Part shown: in pieces, positions 6,137 to 13,645 of the stretch | Layout: each line of letters opens with the position of its first letter | Position numbering within the stretch: position 1 is the first letter of the stretch | Source of the DNA: an uncultured Sphingobacteriales bacterium | Lineage (GTDB): Bacteria > Bacteroidota > Bacteroidia > Chitinophagales > Chitinophagaceae | Direction of reading: 5' to 3' | Length of the DNA: 17,058 nt | Assembly: GCA_946479435.1 (NCBI GenBank) | Contig: CAMLFX010000073.1 | Location: 1-17,058, forward strand | Translations under genes and position numbers: made by a program | Notes under the pieces: generated by a model | Seen by the model: only the letters and a program-made list of their open reading frames with translations | Database searches by the model: none | What the model was told of the DNA's origin: nothing

Positions 6137-6912
6137 AAACGCTCTTCAGCACCAAGCCCAAACAATGCATAATCATATACTGCGGGGTCATCGGGGTTTA
6201 GCTGACGTAGTTGTTCTGTAAGTGCTAAAGCATTTTGCCAATCAGACTTATTATTGGGTAATAATTGAAGACGTTCCGCAACATGTGCTACATGCACATC
6301 GAGCGGGCACACTAACTGGCGTGGACCTATTTTCTCCCACAAACCCAGGTCCACGCCGTTAGTATCTTTTCTTACCATCCACCTGAGGTACATATTTATA
6401 CGTTTGCAGGCCGACCTACGTGCTGGTGTTGCAATATGTTTACGCGTTCTATCAGGGTGTTCTATTGAAAAGAAATAATCGTGAAAATGTATCAGTGCAC
6501 GCTCTACAGTATCATCAGCATAAATGCTCTCTTTTACAAATGCATCTTCTAATGACTCATACGCACCATAGTGATATCTTAGAAAGTGAACAAAATAAAG
6601 CAGATCGGTTGCATTGAAGGTACGATGCACAAATGTGAGGAAACGTTTCATATCTGTTTCCTCATGGTGTAGTATGAAATCGTGCGGACTATTATCCATC
6701 CATTCCATCAATTTGCGGCTATTATTGATAATGGTAGTACGGTTGCCCCAGGCTAAAACTGCTGCAAACAGGCCCGATATCTCTTTATCCTGCTTTTTGC
6801 TAAAACTGTGAGGTATGCATACAGGATCGCCCTTAATAAAAGAAGGCTGATTATACAGCCTTACTTTTTCATCCAGTAAATTTTTCAGGGTTTGTATCCT
6901 GTCTCTTTTCAT
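6133..6912 (-). CDS. TIGR02757 / DUF2400 family protein
   Basis: A 259-residue protein of the TIGR02757 (DUF2400) family, whose function is not established. Recognisable conserved blocks are the DKEISGLFAAVLAWGNRTTI stretch (42-61), SACKRINMYLRWMVRKD (167-183), VDLGLWEKI (187-195), CPLDVHVAHVAERL (202-215), and DPAVYDYALFGLG (242-254). The LDVHV-x5-RL segment resembles the VDTHV-x3-R helix of endonuclease III-type HhH-GPD glycosylases, where the Asp is catalytic (here Asp205); a DNA-repair-like fold is my inference and no activity is claimed. No Fe-S cysteine cluster is visible at the C-terminus. Start ATG (6910-6912) overlaps the stop of the upstream cyclophilin gene as TAATG, implying translational coupling. 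Its 3' end overlaps hom by 4 bases tail to tail. Confidence 0.85.
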   Translation of the reverse strand: MKRDRIQTLKNLLDEKVRLYNQPSFIKGDPVCIPHSFSKKQDKEISGLFAAVLAWGNRTTIINNSRKLMEWMDNSPHDFILHHEETDMKRFLTFVHRTFNATDLLYFVHFLRYHYGAYESLEDAFVKESIYADDTVERALIHFHDYFFSIEHPDRTRKHIATPARRSACKRINMYLRWMVRKDTNGVDLGLWEKIGPRQLVCPLDVHVAHVAERLQLLPNNKSDWQNALALTEQLRQLNPDDPAVYDYALFGLGAEERF

Positions 6913-7583
6913 TAAAATATGCCTAGTACTTTTTTCTTCTTCAGCCTTACTTTTATCATACGTATGTCTTTATCAGGCCTGTCAGCACTATTTCTTGGCT
7001 CTTCAGCTATTTTTTTAACTATATCCATCCCTTCTTCTACAATGCCAAATACAGTATAGTTACCATCTAAATGCGGGGTACCACCTTTATACTTATATAT
7101 ATTACGCTGAACAGGGGTAAACTTTCGCCCTGTTTTTGCTGATATGGCATCCAACTCCTGATCTGTAAATTTTTTGCCGGTTACAATATAAAACTGGCAA
7201 CCTGAAGAAGCTTTTTCAGGGTTATTGTCGCGGGCCATCCCTACTGCCCCATATTTATGATAGTCAACCATATTGATCTCTGCGGGTATTTTATAGCCTA
7301 CGTCACCTTCCCCTAATTGTTTTCCTGCTTCTGCCCTTTTCGAATCAGGATCACCCCCCTGAATTACAAACTGGGGAATTACCCTGTGAAATAATGTACT
7401 GTCATAAAACTTTTCCTTTACAAGTTTTAGCATATTATCGCGATGCTTGGGAGTATTTTCATATAGCGCTATTACTATATTACCATACTCGGTTTTTATC
7501 GTCACTTTATCTTTATACAGTTTCTGCGCAAAACTTACTGTAAACAAGCAAATACCCACCAGGGTAAACAAGGTACTTTTCAT
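6912..7583 (-). CDS. Secreted cyclophilin-type peptidyl-prolyl cis-trans isomerase
   Basis: A 223-residue cyclophilin with an N-terminal signal peptide (positions 1-20, ending SFAQ), so it should act in the periplasm or outside the cytoplasm, helping proline isomerisation in exported proteins. The domain starts about residue 25 (VTIKTEYGNIVIALY). It shows LFHRVIPQFVIQGGDP (64-79, with catalytic-type Arg67), VGMARDNNPEKASSGCQFYI (114-133; the position usually Asn-Gly-Ser-Gln-Phe is SSGCQFY) and HLDGNYTVFGIVEEG (171-185). A loop of about 35 residues (135-170) is inserted before the last motif. The frame is open to a TTG at 7619, but the ATG at 7581-7583 begins the signal peptide directly and is preferred. 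The short basic C-terminus ends KKKKVLGIF. The TIGR02757 gene is coupled behind it by a TAATG overlap. Confidence 0.92.
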   Translation of the reverse strand: MKSTLFTLVGICLFTVSFAQKLYKDKVTIKTEYGNIVIALYENTPKHRDNMLKLVKEKFYDSTLFHRVIPQFVIQGGDPDSKRAEAGKQLGEGDVGYKIPAEINMVDYHKYGAVGMARDNNPEKASSGCQFYIVTGKKFTDQELDAISAKTGRKFTPVQRNIYKYKGGTPHLDGNYTVFGIVEEGMDIVKKIAEEPRNSADRPDKDIRMIKVRLKKKKVLGIF

Positions 7584-7642
7584 TGCTGGTATAGAATTAT
7601 TGTGCGAACATAATGACAAAAAATTAAATTAGCTTACTGCAA

Positions 7643-8761
7643 ATGGGTTTTATGAGACACAAAACACAAAAGGTTTTAGGCATGATTGTGCCCGATTGGT
7701 TGACCCTATATACCAACAGAAAGCCTTCTGTTCCTTTTAACCCGGCACGCAGCGTACCTTTACGGCCCGAATCATTAACGCCTGTTTATACAGTTTTCCG
7801 CTATAACGCTGACGAATACGACGAATCTGCCTCTACCGTAACCAAGGCTTGTTCTTATGCTGCGCCCGATGATAAAGTGACGTGGATAAATGTAGATGGG
7901 TTGAAGAAAGATGACATTGAGCGTCTGGCAGCATCTTACGATATACACCCGCTGATAGTTGAAGATATATTAAGCTCGGGGCAAAGGGCTAAAATGGACG
8001 AAACCGATGAGATAATCTTTTGCTTGCTACCCATGCTTTACTATAACGATGGTACTGGAGAAATAGAAACAGAACAGGTAAGCATAATACTGGGAAAAGA
8101 TTATGTTATTTCTTTTCAGGAAGACAAAGAGCGGGATGTCTTTAACCCAATAAGAGAAAGGATAAGAAACAACCATGTGAAAACCCGTCAGCGATCAGCT
8201 AATTACTTATGCTATAGCCTTATAGATGTAATAGTAGACAGCTATTTTGAGATAATAGACAAAATAAATGAGCGGCTGGAACGCCTGGAAGACGCCCTGG
8301 TGCTGGAAAAGGAAAAACATGCTATGGCAAAAATCAGCATACTGCGCCGGGTGGTGCTGGAACTAAAAAGATATATTTCTCCCGTGCGCGATTTGGTTGC
8401 AGGGCTGCTACGCAGCGATAGTGATCTGTTGGAAGAACGTCATTCCAAATATTTTAAAGATATACTAGACCATATAACACAAGCAAACGAATATGTTGAC
8501 AACTATCGTGAATTGCTGGTAACCCTACAAGACCTCTCGATGAGCCAGGTAAATATCCGAATGAACAAGGTGATGAAGATATTTACAATGGTGGCCACCC
8601 TATTAGCGCCTGCAACCGTTATCGGGGGTATATTTGGAATGAATTTCGATGTAATACCCTTCGCCCATCAGGCTACCGGGTTTTACCTGGCAGTAGCCAC
8701 TATGTTAGTTATACCTCTTATTATGCTGATATGGTTTAAAAGACAGGGATGGTTCGATTAA
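7643..8761 (+). CDS. corA: Magnesium/cobalt transporter CorA
   Basis: A 372-residue CorA-family divalent cation channel. The large cytoplasmic N-terminal domain (about 1-310) includes the mixed alpha/beta part and the long willow helices; HPLIVEDILSSGQRAKMDE is a typical CorA stretch. Two C-terminal membrane helices lie at about 313-333 and 346-365. The signature GMN (332-334) at the end of the first helix forms the selectivity filter of the pentamer, and the chain ends with basic KRQGWFD as in many CorA proteins. Start ATG at 7643 is used; a second Met at codon 4 is an equally possible start. It is divergent from the cyclophilin gene with 59 bases between the starts. No Mg-sensor leader is evident in that short gap. 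Confidence 0.95.
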   Translation: MGFMRHKTQKVLGMIVPDWLTLYTNRKPSVPFNPARSVPLRPESLTPVYTVFRYNADEYDESASTVTKACSYAAPDDKVTWINVDGLKKDDIERLAASYDIHPLIVEDILSSGQRAKMDETDEIIFCLLPMLYYNDGTGEIETEQVSIILGKDYVISFQEDKERDVFNPIRERIRNNHVKTRQRSANYLCYSLIDVIVDSYFEIIDKINERLERLEDALVLEKEKHAMAKISILRRVVLELKRYISPVRDLVAGLLRSDSDLLEERHSKYFKDILDHITQANEYVDNYRELLVTLQDLSMSQVNIRMNKVMKIFTMVATLLAPATVIGGIFGMNFDVIPFAHQATGFYLAVATMLVIPLIMLIWFKRQGWFD

Positions 8762-8834
8762 CAGGGCATAAATACATATCAACTTTACAGGAAATAGTTA
8801 TTTTTACTGATTAATAATTACTACTCCATATTAG

Positions 8835-9710
8835 ATGCTGCAGAATAATAATACACAACCCAATGCCTTAGTCAAATTTTATTATAGTTTAATTTCCATA
8901 TTAAGGTTTTGCATTGCACATGTGAGGAGACATTTACTGCTCTTTATCTTATGTATTTTTATAGTAACAGCTGCTATATATTTAAAGTTAAATGGTATAG
9001 GCAAACAGCATTATAATATATCTTTTACGGTTTCTTACGAGGAATTGGCAAGGAAGATATATGGAGACAGGCTGGAAAAAATCAATACTTTAATATCCAA
9101 TCACGACTATAATAAGGTAGTAACTTATTTGCACGTAGATAGAACAATTGCTAAAAGTTTACTGCGTGTAAGGGGTAAAAATATTTTAGGTGAAGATCTT
9201 ACTGAAGATATGAACCTTGAAAAAATACCTTTTGTTATTACCATGACCCTGAAGGATACCAACGCTGTTACCCAATTACAAAATGGCATTGTCAACTACC
9301 TGGAAACCGGTACCCCATACCTGGTAAGTAAAAAGGCTATAAAAATGGAAGAAGTAGATAATGAGATAGCCTTTATTGATAAGCAATTGGCTATGATGGA
9401 TAGCCTTAAACGCATGTACAACAATACATCTTTCACCAGTAATGATGCCGCAGTAGCTGCAAGCGATGATAAAACACTTGTTTCTGCTGGCTCTGTTTAT
9501 TCTTTCTCCTACAATCTGTACAAAAAAAGGCAAGAGTTATTGCGCAAAAAAGCAATGCCTAATAACCTGCAGATAATAGATGATGCCATAGTACCGGAAG
9601 ACGCAAAAGAGCCGCTATCGCTAATATTACTCGCTGGCATAGTATCGGGCATAGTGCTATATGCGCTTGTAGCGGGGATACTAATTCCGATATTTAGAAA
9701 AGAAAGCTAA
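8835..9710 (+). CDS. Wzz-like (polysaccharide chain-length determinant type) two-TM protein
   Basis: A 291-residue protein with one membrane helix near each end (about 33-50 and 262-286) and a periplasmic middle part. The region 166-195 (KKAIKMEEVDNEIAFIDKQLAMMDSLK) and 225-240 look helical and possibly coiled coil, and the second helix is preceded by IVPEDAKEPLSL. This layout, and the NYLETGTPYL stretch (154-163) followed by heptad-like helices, resembles Bacteroidota Wzz/chain-length-determinant proteins, which co-polymerise surface polysaccharide. No enzyme motif is present. It is much shorter than tyrosine-kinase-fused types. Surface polysaccharide genes are not adjacent, although a GDP-mannose pyrophosphorylase lies 4 kb downstream. 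The gene starts 73 bases after corA and ends 1 base before the convergent epimerase stop. Topology is sure, family assignment moderate. Confidence 0.65.
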   Translation: MLQNNNTQPNALVKFYYSLISILRFCIAHVRRHLLLFILCIFIVTAAIYLKLNGIGKQHYNISFTVSYEELARKIYGDRLEKINTLISNHDYNKVVTYLHVDRTIAKSLLRVRGKNILGEDLTEDMNLEKIPFVITMTLKDTNAVTQLQNGIVNYLETGTPYLVSKKAIKMEEVDNEIAFIDKQLAMMDSLKRMYNNTSFTSNDAAVAASDDKTLVSAGSVYSFSYNLYKKRQELLRKKAMPNNLQIIDDAIVPEDAKEPLSLILLAGIVSGIVLYALVAGILIPIFRKES

Positions 9711-9711
9711 C

Positions 9712-10113
9712 CTATTTTATCTCCTGGCACAGCTCTATTAAAACACCATTAGTGCTTTTAGGGTGCAGAAAGCATACTTTTTTATTGTCTGCTCCATTTT
9801 TAGGTTCGGTATTCAGCAATTCAAAACCCAGAGCCTGTAAGCGTTTCATTTCAGCTTCAATATTCTCTACTTCAAAAGCCAGGTGGTGAATACCTTCTCC
9901 TTTTTTGGATATAAACTTAGTAATGGGGCTATTTTCGTTGGTGCCTTCCAATAATTCTATTTTAGATTCGCCTGTTTTAAAAAAAGCAGTTTTTACTCCC
10001 TCGCTCGCTACATCTTCAGTTTTATAGCAAGGAGTATTCAATAACTGTTCAAATAAGAGGATGGCACTCTGAAGGTCTTTTACGGCTATCCCAATATGCT
10101 CTACATTCAGCAT
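9712..10113 (-). CDS. mce: Methylmalonyl-CoA epimerase
   Basis: A 133-residue vicinal-oxygen-chelate (glyoxalase-fold) protein matching methylmalonyl-CoA epimerase, which interconverts the 2R and 2S forms of methylmalonyl-CoA in the propionyl-CoA/succinyl-CoA route in the cytoplasm. Visible metal-site residues are His6 in VEHIGIAV, Glu53 in SKIELLE, His76/His77 in GIHHLAFEV and Glu127 in GVLIELCQ. The GEGIHHLAFEV block and the HPKSTNGVLIEL ending are characteristic of the family. A TTG two codons upstream (10117-10119) also opens the frame, but the ATG at 10111-10113 places MLNVEHIG exactly as in relatives. It is a single minus-strand gene between plus-strand neighbours. Methylmalonyl-CoA mutase is not in the window. 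Confidence 0.93.
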   Translation of the reverse strand: MLNVEHIGIAVKDLQSAILLFEQLLNTPCYKTEDVASEGVKTAFFKTGESKIELLEGTNENSPITKFISKKGEGIHHLAFEVENIEAEMKRLQALGFELLNTEPKNGADNKKVCFLHPKSTNGVLIELCQEIK

Positions 10114-10187
10114 TATCAATAAGTTTTACAAATGGGATCATATACAGCTACAATTCCCATTAATGCCCTAAAATAGCACATTTCACA

Positions 10188-10195
10188 TAACTTTG
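10188..10195 (+). promoter_or_regulatory. Promoter -7 box (TAACTTTG) for the Fe-S cluster genes
   Basis: TAACTTTG is a perfect TAnnTTTG match 36 bases before the cysteine desulfurase ATG. The expected upstream TTTG about 20 bases earlier is not clearly present, so only the -7 element is claimed. Transcription would begin near 10200. Confidence 0.6.
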
Positions 10196-10231
10196 CTGTA
10201 TGTGTAAAGATAGTATTACCCACCTGTTTAA

Positions 10232-11407
10232 ATGATAACGCAGCCTATATATTTGGACAACTGTGCTACTACTGCATGTGCTGCTGAAGTAATGGAGGCC
10301 ATGCTTCCATATTTTACACACAAGTTTGGTAATGCCTCCAGCAATATGCATTCATTTGGTTGGGTAGCTAAAGAAGTAGTAGAAATAGCCAGAGAACAGG
10401 TGGCAGCCCTTATTAACGCTGAGCCGGGAGAAATTGTTTTTACTTCAGGGGCTACGGAAGCCGATAATCTTGCCTTGAAAGGTGTTTTTGAAATGTATTC
10501 AGGGAAAGGCAATCACATAATTACATGCGTTACCGAGCATAAGGCTGTATTAGATACCTGCAGGCATATAATACAGCTGGGCGGTGAAGTAACGTATTTG
10601 CCTGTTGATAGTGATGGCTTAATTGATCTTAATGACTTGGAGACGGCTATTAATGACCACACTATACTTATTGCCATAATGTATGGCAATAATGAAACAG
10701 GCGTTATTCAACCCATTAAAGAAATTGGCTCAATTGCAAAAAAGCATAATATATTATTTTTTACCGATGCAACCCAGACAGTAGGTAAAATACCAGTAGA
10801 TGTACAAGCCGATGATATAGATATAATGGCTTTTAGCGCGCACAAAATGTATGGCCCCAAGGGTGTGGGTTGTATATATGTACGCAGGAAAAACCCCAGG
10901 GTTAAGCTTACCGCACAAATAGATGGCGGCGGGCAGGAACGTGGCATACGCAGTGGCACCTTAAACGTACCGGGCATAGTGGGGTTTGGGAAAGCATGCC
11001 AGTTATGCCGTGAAAATATGATGGAAGACACCAGACGCACGAGCATATTAAGAGATAAACTGGAAAGTGCTTTACTGGAACTGCCGGACACCTTTATCAA
11101 TGGCTCAACTACACAACGCCTTCCTCATGTCAGCAACATGGCCTTGCGAAATGTACCGGCGAGTGCACTTATCAGTTTTAACAAAGAAATTGCTTTTTCC
11201 AGTGGTTCTGCCTGTACTTCTGCATCGCCCCAGCCATCCTATGTTTTAACGGCTCTGGGATTAAATGACGAACTTGCCACTAATTCGGTACGCTTCGCCT
11301 TGGGCAGATATACTACCGAAGAAGAAATTGAGTGCACCATAGGTATAATAAAAAATGCAGTGACGGAATTGCGCAAACTAAACCCTGAGTGGGCAACAAA
11401 TGAATAA
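10232..11407 (+). CDS. iscS: Cysteine desulfurase (IscS/NifS type)
   Basis: A 391-residue PLP enzyme that takes sulfur from cysteine as a persulfide and passes it to Fe-S scaffold proteins and tRNA thiolation. Marks are YLDNCATT (7-14), TSGATEADNLALKG (71-84), TEHKAVL with the ring-stacking His103, Asp179 in FTDATQT, FSAHKMYGPKG with PLP Lys205, and the catalytic Cys328 in FSSGSACTSAS. Spacing is the same as in E. coli IscS (group I loop, no SufS-type RGHHCA). Start ATG at 10232 gives MITQPIYLDN, typical for the family. An IscA-type carrier starts 28 bases downstream on the same strand, so the two are probably one operon. There is no iscU, iscR or hscAB nearby, unlike the classical isc cluster. 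Group I NifS is the other possible name. Confidence 0.92.
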   Translation: MITQPIYLDNCATTACAAEVMEAMLPYFTHKFGNASSNMHSFGWVAKEVVEIAREQVAALINAEPGEIVFTSGATEADNLALKGVFEMYSGKGNHIITCVTEHKAVLDTCRHIIQLGGEVTYLPVDSDGLIDLNDLETAINDHTILIAIMYGNNETGVIQPIKEIGSIAKKHNILFFTDATQTVGKIPVDVQADDIDIMAFSAHKMYGPKGVGCIYVRRKNPRVKLTAQIDGGGQERGIRSGTLNVPGIVGFGKACQLCRENMMEDTRRTSILRDKLESALLELPDTFINGSTTQRLPHVSNMALRNVPASALISFNKEIAFSSGSACTSASPQPSYVLTALGLNDELATNSVRFALGRYTTEEEIECTIGIIKNAVTELRKLNPEWATNE

Positions 11408-11435
11408 CTTAATTATCCCTCAAAAAAACTAATCG

Positions 11436-11762
11436 ATGATCAGCATAAGTGAAAAGGCGAAAGAAAAGATAATGCAGCTGAGAAAAGATGCACAATTGGA
11501 CGATTCCTATTTTTTACGGGTAGGTGTAGTTGGTGGGGGGTGTTCCGGCCTGTCTTACAAGCTTGATTTTGATAATGAGCAGCAACCTAACGACCAAATT
11601 TTTGAAGATAAGGATGTAAAATTGGTTACCGACCTTAAAAGTTTTTTATACCTATGCGATACAACTCTCGACTTTTCAGGGGGGCTTAATGGAAAGGGGT
11701 TTCATTTTATTAACCCAAATGCCAGCCGTACTTGTGGCTGCGGGGAGAGCTTTGCCGTATAA
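11436..11762 (+). CDS. IscA/ErpA-type iron-sulfur carrier protein
   Basis: A 108-residue A-type carrier of the HesB/IscA family, which holds iron or Fe-S clusters and hands them to client enzymes. The three ligand cysteines are present: Cys36 in GGGCSGLSY, and Cys100 and Cys102 in the C-terminal TCGCGESF. LRVGVVGGGCSGLSYKLDFD and GFHFINPNA are family blocks. It follows the cysteine desulfurase by 28 bases with no terminator between, so sulfur donor and carrier are likely made together. SufA, IscA and ErpA cannot be told apart from sequence alone, so no symbol is given. A hairpin lies 18 bases after its stop. Confidence 0.93.
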   Translation: MISISEKAKEKIMQLRKDAQLDDSYFLRVGVVGGGCSGLSYKLDFDNEQQPNDQIFEDKDVKLVTDLKSFLYLCDTTLDFSGGLNGKGFHFINPNASRTCGCGESFAV

Positions 11763-11771
11763 ATAAAAACA

Positions 11772-11800
11772 CAAAAAAAGAAGGCCTGTTACAGGCCTTC
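11772..11800 (-). terminator. Intrinsic terminator, strongest for the minus strand
   Basis: GAAGGCCTG (11780-11788) pairs with CAGGCCTTC (11792-11800) around TTA. Read on the minus strand the hairpin is followed by TTTTTTTGTG, a good intrinsic terminator for the 11858-12274 gene. On the plus strand the following bases are not T-rich, so termination after the IscA-type gene would be weaker. Confidence 0.8.
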
Positions 11801-11857
11801 CTATCTATCATTCACTCACTGTTATTCATCACCACACAATTTATTTGGCTACCATTA

Positions 11858-12274
11858 TTAGTTCGAGCTACCATCATTAGGCGGTAATTGTACAGTAGCA
11901 TCAAGGTAGTTTAGATTACGTTGTTTGTTCTTTTGTACACCATCATTAATTTTTGTTTCTTTTCCCTGGTAAGCGCCATTAGGATCGTCAAAACTTACCC
12001 TGAACCTTGGATTCCTCCTGTTACTATTAGCCACGGCTGCCCTATAGCCCATATTTACTTGCGTATTTAGCAGGTTTAATGATGGGTCCGGAGCTTCAGT
12101 TACTACCTGGCCACCCTGTTTTTGTGTTTTAGCAGTATGCTCATCGCATACCTTGTAGCCATTACCATGCATACACACATTATAGTTTAATGCATTAGGA
12201 TTCGCTTTAGTTTGTGCACCGGCATTTAATTGTACAAAACATGTTAAACCAAGTGCAAAAAGTATCTGTTTCAT
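11858..12274 (-). CDS. Small secreted protein of unknown function
   Basis: A 138-residue protein that I do not recognise. A clear signal peptide (about residues 1-21, hydrophobic FALGLTCFV then LNAGAQ) predicts export; no lipobox Cys is present at the cleavage site. The mature part has two cysteines (in NVCMHGNGYKVCDEH, about 33-44), many Asn, Gln and Lys, and looks mostly polar and probably little structured after residue 60. It lies on the minus strand between plus-strand Fe-S genes, with another small secreted gene 152 bases upstream, and is ended by the hairpin at 11772-11800. The leader of 152 bases is AT-rich and shows no exact TAnnTTTG box. Confidence 0.75.
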   Translation of the reverse strand: MKQILFALGLTCFVQLNAGAQTKANPNALNYNVCMHGNGYKVCDEHTAKTQKQGGQVVTEAPDPSLNLLNTQVNMGYRAAVANSNRRNPRFRVSFDDPNGAYQGKETKINDGVQKNKQRNLNYLDATVQLPPNDGSSN

Positions 12275-12426
12275 AAAATCAATTTTAAATGTGGTTGTTA
12301 TAATCTTTCATTCTTACTCTAGTTAAAACCATTCCGTCATCATTTAATTACTGATATTCAATCATTTATAAAAACATGATGTAAATAAATTATGTAGAAT
12401 GGTGGGTATATTTCCCCATATATCCG

Positions 12427-12798
12427 TTACTTACCGGATACTTTTTCAACTTTGGGAACTTCATTATAATAAGTCGGTTTTGTAAGATTAAAATTCTCAT
12501 AACCAGTAATTATAATATTATACTGACGTTCGTTATTCGATTCAACTCTACCATTAGGGCTCGAATTAATTGGGTTACTGTATCCCGGCGTGGTGTATTG
12601 TGCATTACCTGTAAGCTGCGTACTATTCATATCAATAGTGTTGTCCTTATTATAGAACAGGCTATTATTCTGATAGGTTGCATTTTCAGCTGATGGTATA
12701 TATGTAGCAGGTTGGTTTGTCACAGCTGCTCCTGTCTGTTGTCCCATCGCAGGACTTATAAAACCGGCGGCTATTAGTATAAAGAGTAACTTTTTCAT
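12427..12798 (-). CDS. Small secreted Asn/Thr/Tyr-rich protein of unknown function
   Basis: A 123-residue protein that I do not recognise. The signal peptide MKKLLFILIAAGFISPAMGQ is unmistakable. The mature part is low in charged residues until its C-terminus and rich in Asn, Thr, Ser, Tyr and Gln (for example ATYQNNSLFYNKDN), has no cysteine, and ends KVEKVSGK. Such composition is common among small exported Bacteroidota proteins but gives no function. It shares polarity and orientation with the 11858-12274 gene but no clear sequence similarity. The 152-base gap between the two contains no clear hairpin terminator, so cotranscription is possible. Confidence 0.72.
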   Translation of the reverse strand: MKKLLFILIAAGFISPAMGQQTGAAVTNQPATYIPSAENATYQNNSLFYNKDNTIDMNSTQLTGNAQYTTPGYSNPINSSPNGRVESNNERQYNIIITGYENFNLTKPTYYNEVPKVEKVSGK

Positions 12799-12925
12799 TT
12801 CATAGTGTTTTTATACTATTACCTATTCAAAAATCAATCCCACAGCTACACATATCCCATTATTTATATCCATCTTTCTTATTGTATTATCAGACTTATT
12901 GATGCAGATAAACCCATTAATTAAG

Positions 12926-12933
12926 TACTTTTG
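12926..12933 (+). promoter_or_regulatory. Promoter -7 box (TACTTTTG) for nfu
   Basis: TACTTTTG is a perfect TAnnTTTG match 18 bases before the nfu ATG at 12952. A weak -33 candidate (ATTG at 12898-12901) is 24 bases upstream, longer than usual. The box covers the TTG at 12931 that would otherwise be a possible start, so the mRNA probably begins after that codon and the ATG is the real start. Confidence 0.6.
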
Positions 12934-12951
12934 TACAAATTATCGTATCTG

Positions 12952-13542
12952 ATGTTAAAGACTGGAAACACTATTGTGAGTATATATACTGAAATGACTC
13001 CTAACCCGGAGACAATGAAATTTGTTGCCAACAAATTGCTGTATCCTGGTAAGAGTATCGATTTTGCTGATGAATCAAGCGCTGAACCATCACCTTTAGC
13101 CAAAGAGCTATTCGCGTTCCCGTTCATCCGTAGTGTATTCATAGCCAGCAATTTTGTTACACTTACTAAAACACCCGATACGCAGTGGGATGAGGTTATC
13201 CCTTCAATACGCGAGTTTCTGAAGCAATATCTTGAAGAGGGCAAAGTAGTTATTAACGAAGATCAAATAGTAGTAAAGAAGCAGGCTAATGAAGTAAATG
13301 CTGATGATACTGATGTTGTGAAACGCATTAAAGAACTTCTTGAAAATTATGTAAAGCCAGCTGTAGAAATGGATGGTGGTGCTATCAGCTTTAAGGGTTA
13401 TGAGAACGGAACTGTAAAACTAATGATGCAAGGCTCTTGCTCAGGCTGTCCTTCTTCTATGATAACACTGAAAGCAGGTATTGAGGGCATGATGAAACGT
13501 ATGATACCTGAAGTGCAGGAAGTAGTTGCTGAATCTGAATAA
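12952..13542 (+). CDS. Nfu-type Fe-S scaffold/carrier (NfuN + NifU C-terminal domain)
   Basis: A 196-residue two-domain Fe-S protein. The N-terminal Nfu domain (about 7-95) contains IYTEMTPNPETMKFVANK and the FAFPFIRSVFIASNFVTLTK stretch. A linker (about 100-120) joins it to the NifU C-terminal domain (121-190), which has VEMDGGAISFKGY and GSCSGCPSS with the cluster ligands Cys163 and Cys166 (CxxC). Such proteins bind a 4Fe-4S cluster between two subunits and deliver it to target enzymes. The ATG at 12952 is chosen over a TTG at 12931, which lies within a promoter -7 box. It is a separate unit from the desulfurase and IscA-type genes 1.2 kb upstream but serves the same pathway. A strong hairpin terminator follows 23 bases after the stop. 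Confidence 0.92.
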   Translation: MLKTGNTIVSIYTEMTPNPETMKFVANKLLYPGKSIDFADESSAEPSPLAKELFAFPFIRSVFIASNFVTLTKTPDTQWDEVIPSIREFLKQYLEEGKVVINEDQIVVKKQANEVNADDTDVVKRIKELLENYVKPAVEMDGGAISFKGYENGTVKLMMQGSCSGCPSSMITLKAGIEGMMKRMIPEVQEVVAESE

Positions 13543-13565
13543 TTTTAAAACATATATATAGCATT

Positions 13566-13600
13566 AAAAACGATAGCCATACGGCTATCGTTTTTATTTT
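13566..13600 (+). terminator. Intrinsic terminator after nfu
   Basis: AAAAACGATAGCC (13566-13578) pairs with GGCTATCGTTTTT (13583-13595) around the 4-base loop ATAC, and TATTTT follows. The symmetric A and T tracts would let it work on both strands, but on the minus strand no gene ends here. Confidence 0.9.
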
Positions 13601-13614
13601 ACAGTATGTACTGT
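13601..13614 (+). promoter_or_regulatory. Palindrome upstream of the mannose-1-phosphate guanylyltransferase gene (possible operator)
   Basis: ACAGTA-TG-TACTGT is a 14-base dyad with 6-bp arms, 31 bases before the ATG at 13646 and directly after the nfu terminator. It has operator-like symmetry, but no regulator can be named and no exact promoter box accompanies it. Confidence 0.3.
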
Positions 13615-13645
13615 TTATCTTATTTTTAAACATTATAGCTCCCTA

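Noticed and set aside
7584..7619. N-terminal extension of the cyclophilin from a TTG start
   Set aside because: It would put 12 polar residues before a clean signal peptide that begins at the internal ATG.
7584..7642. A magnesium-sensing riboswitch before corA
   Set aside because: Only 59 bases separate the two divergent starts, too short for a known Mg-sensing aptamer, and no conserved core is visible.
10160..10512. Minus-strand frames at the start of the cysteine desulfurase gene
   Set aside because: They lie opposite a strongly conserved coding region and overlap a plus-strand promoter box, with no homology.
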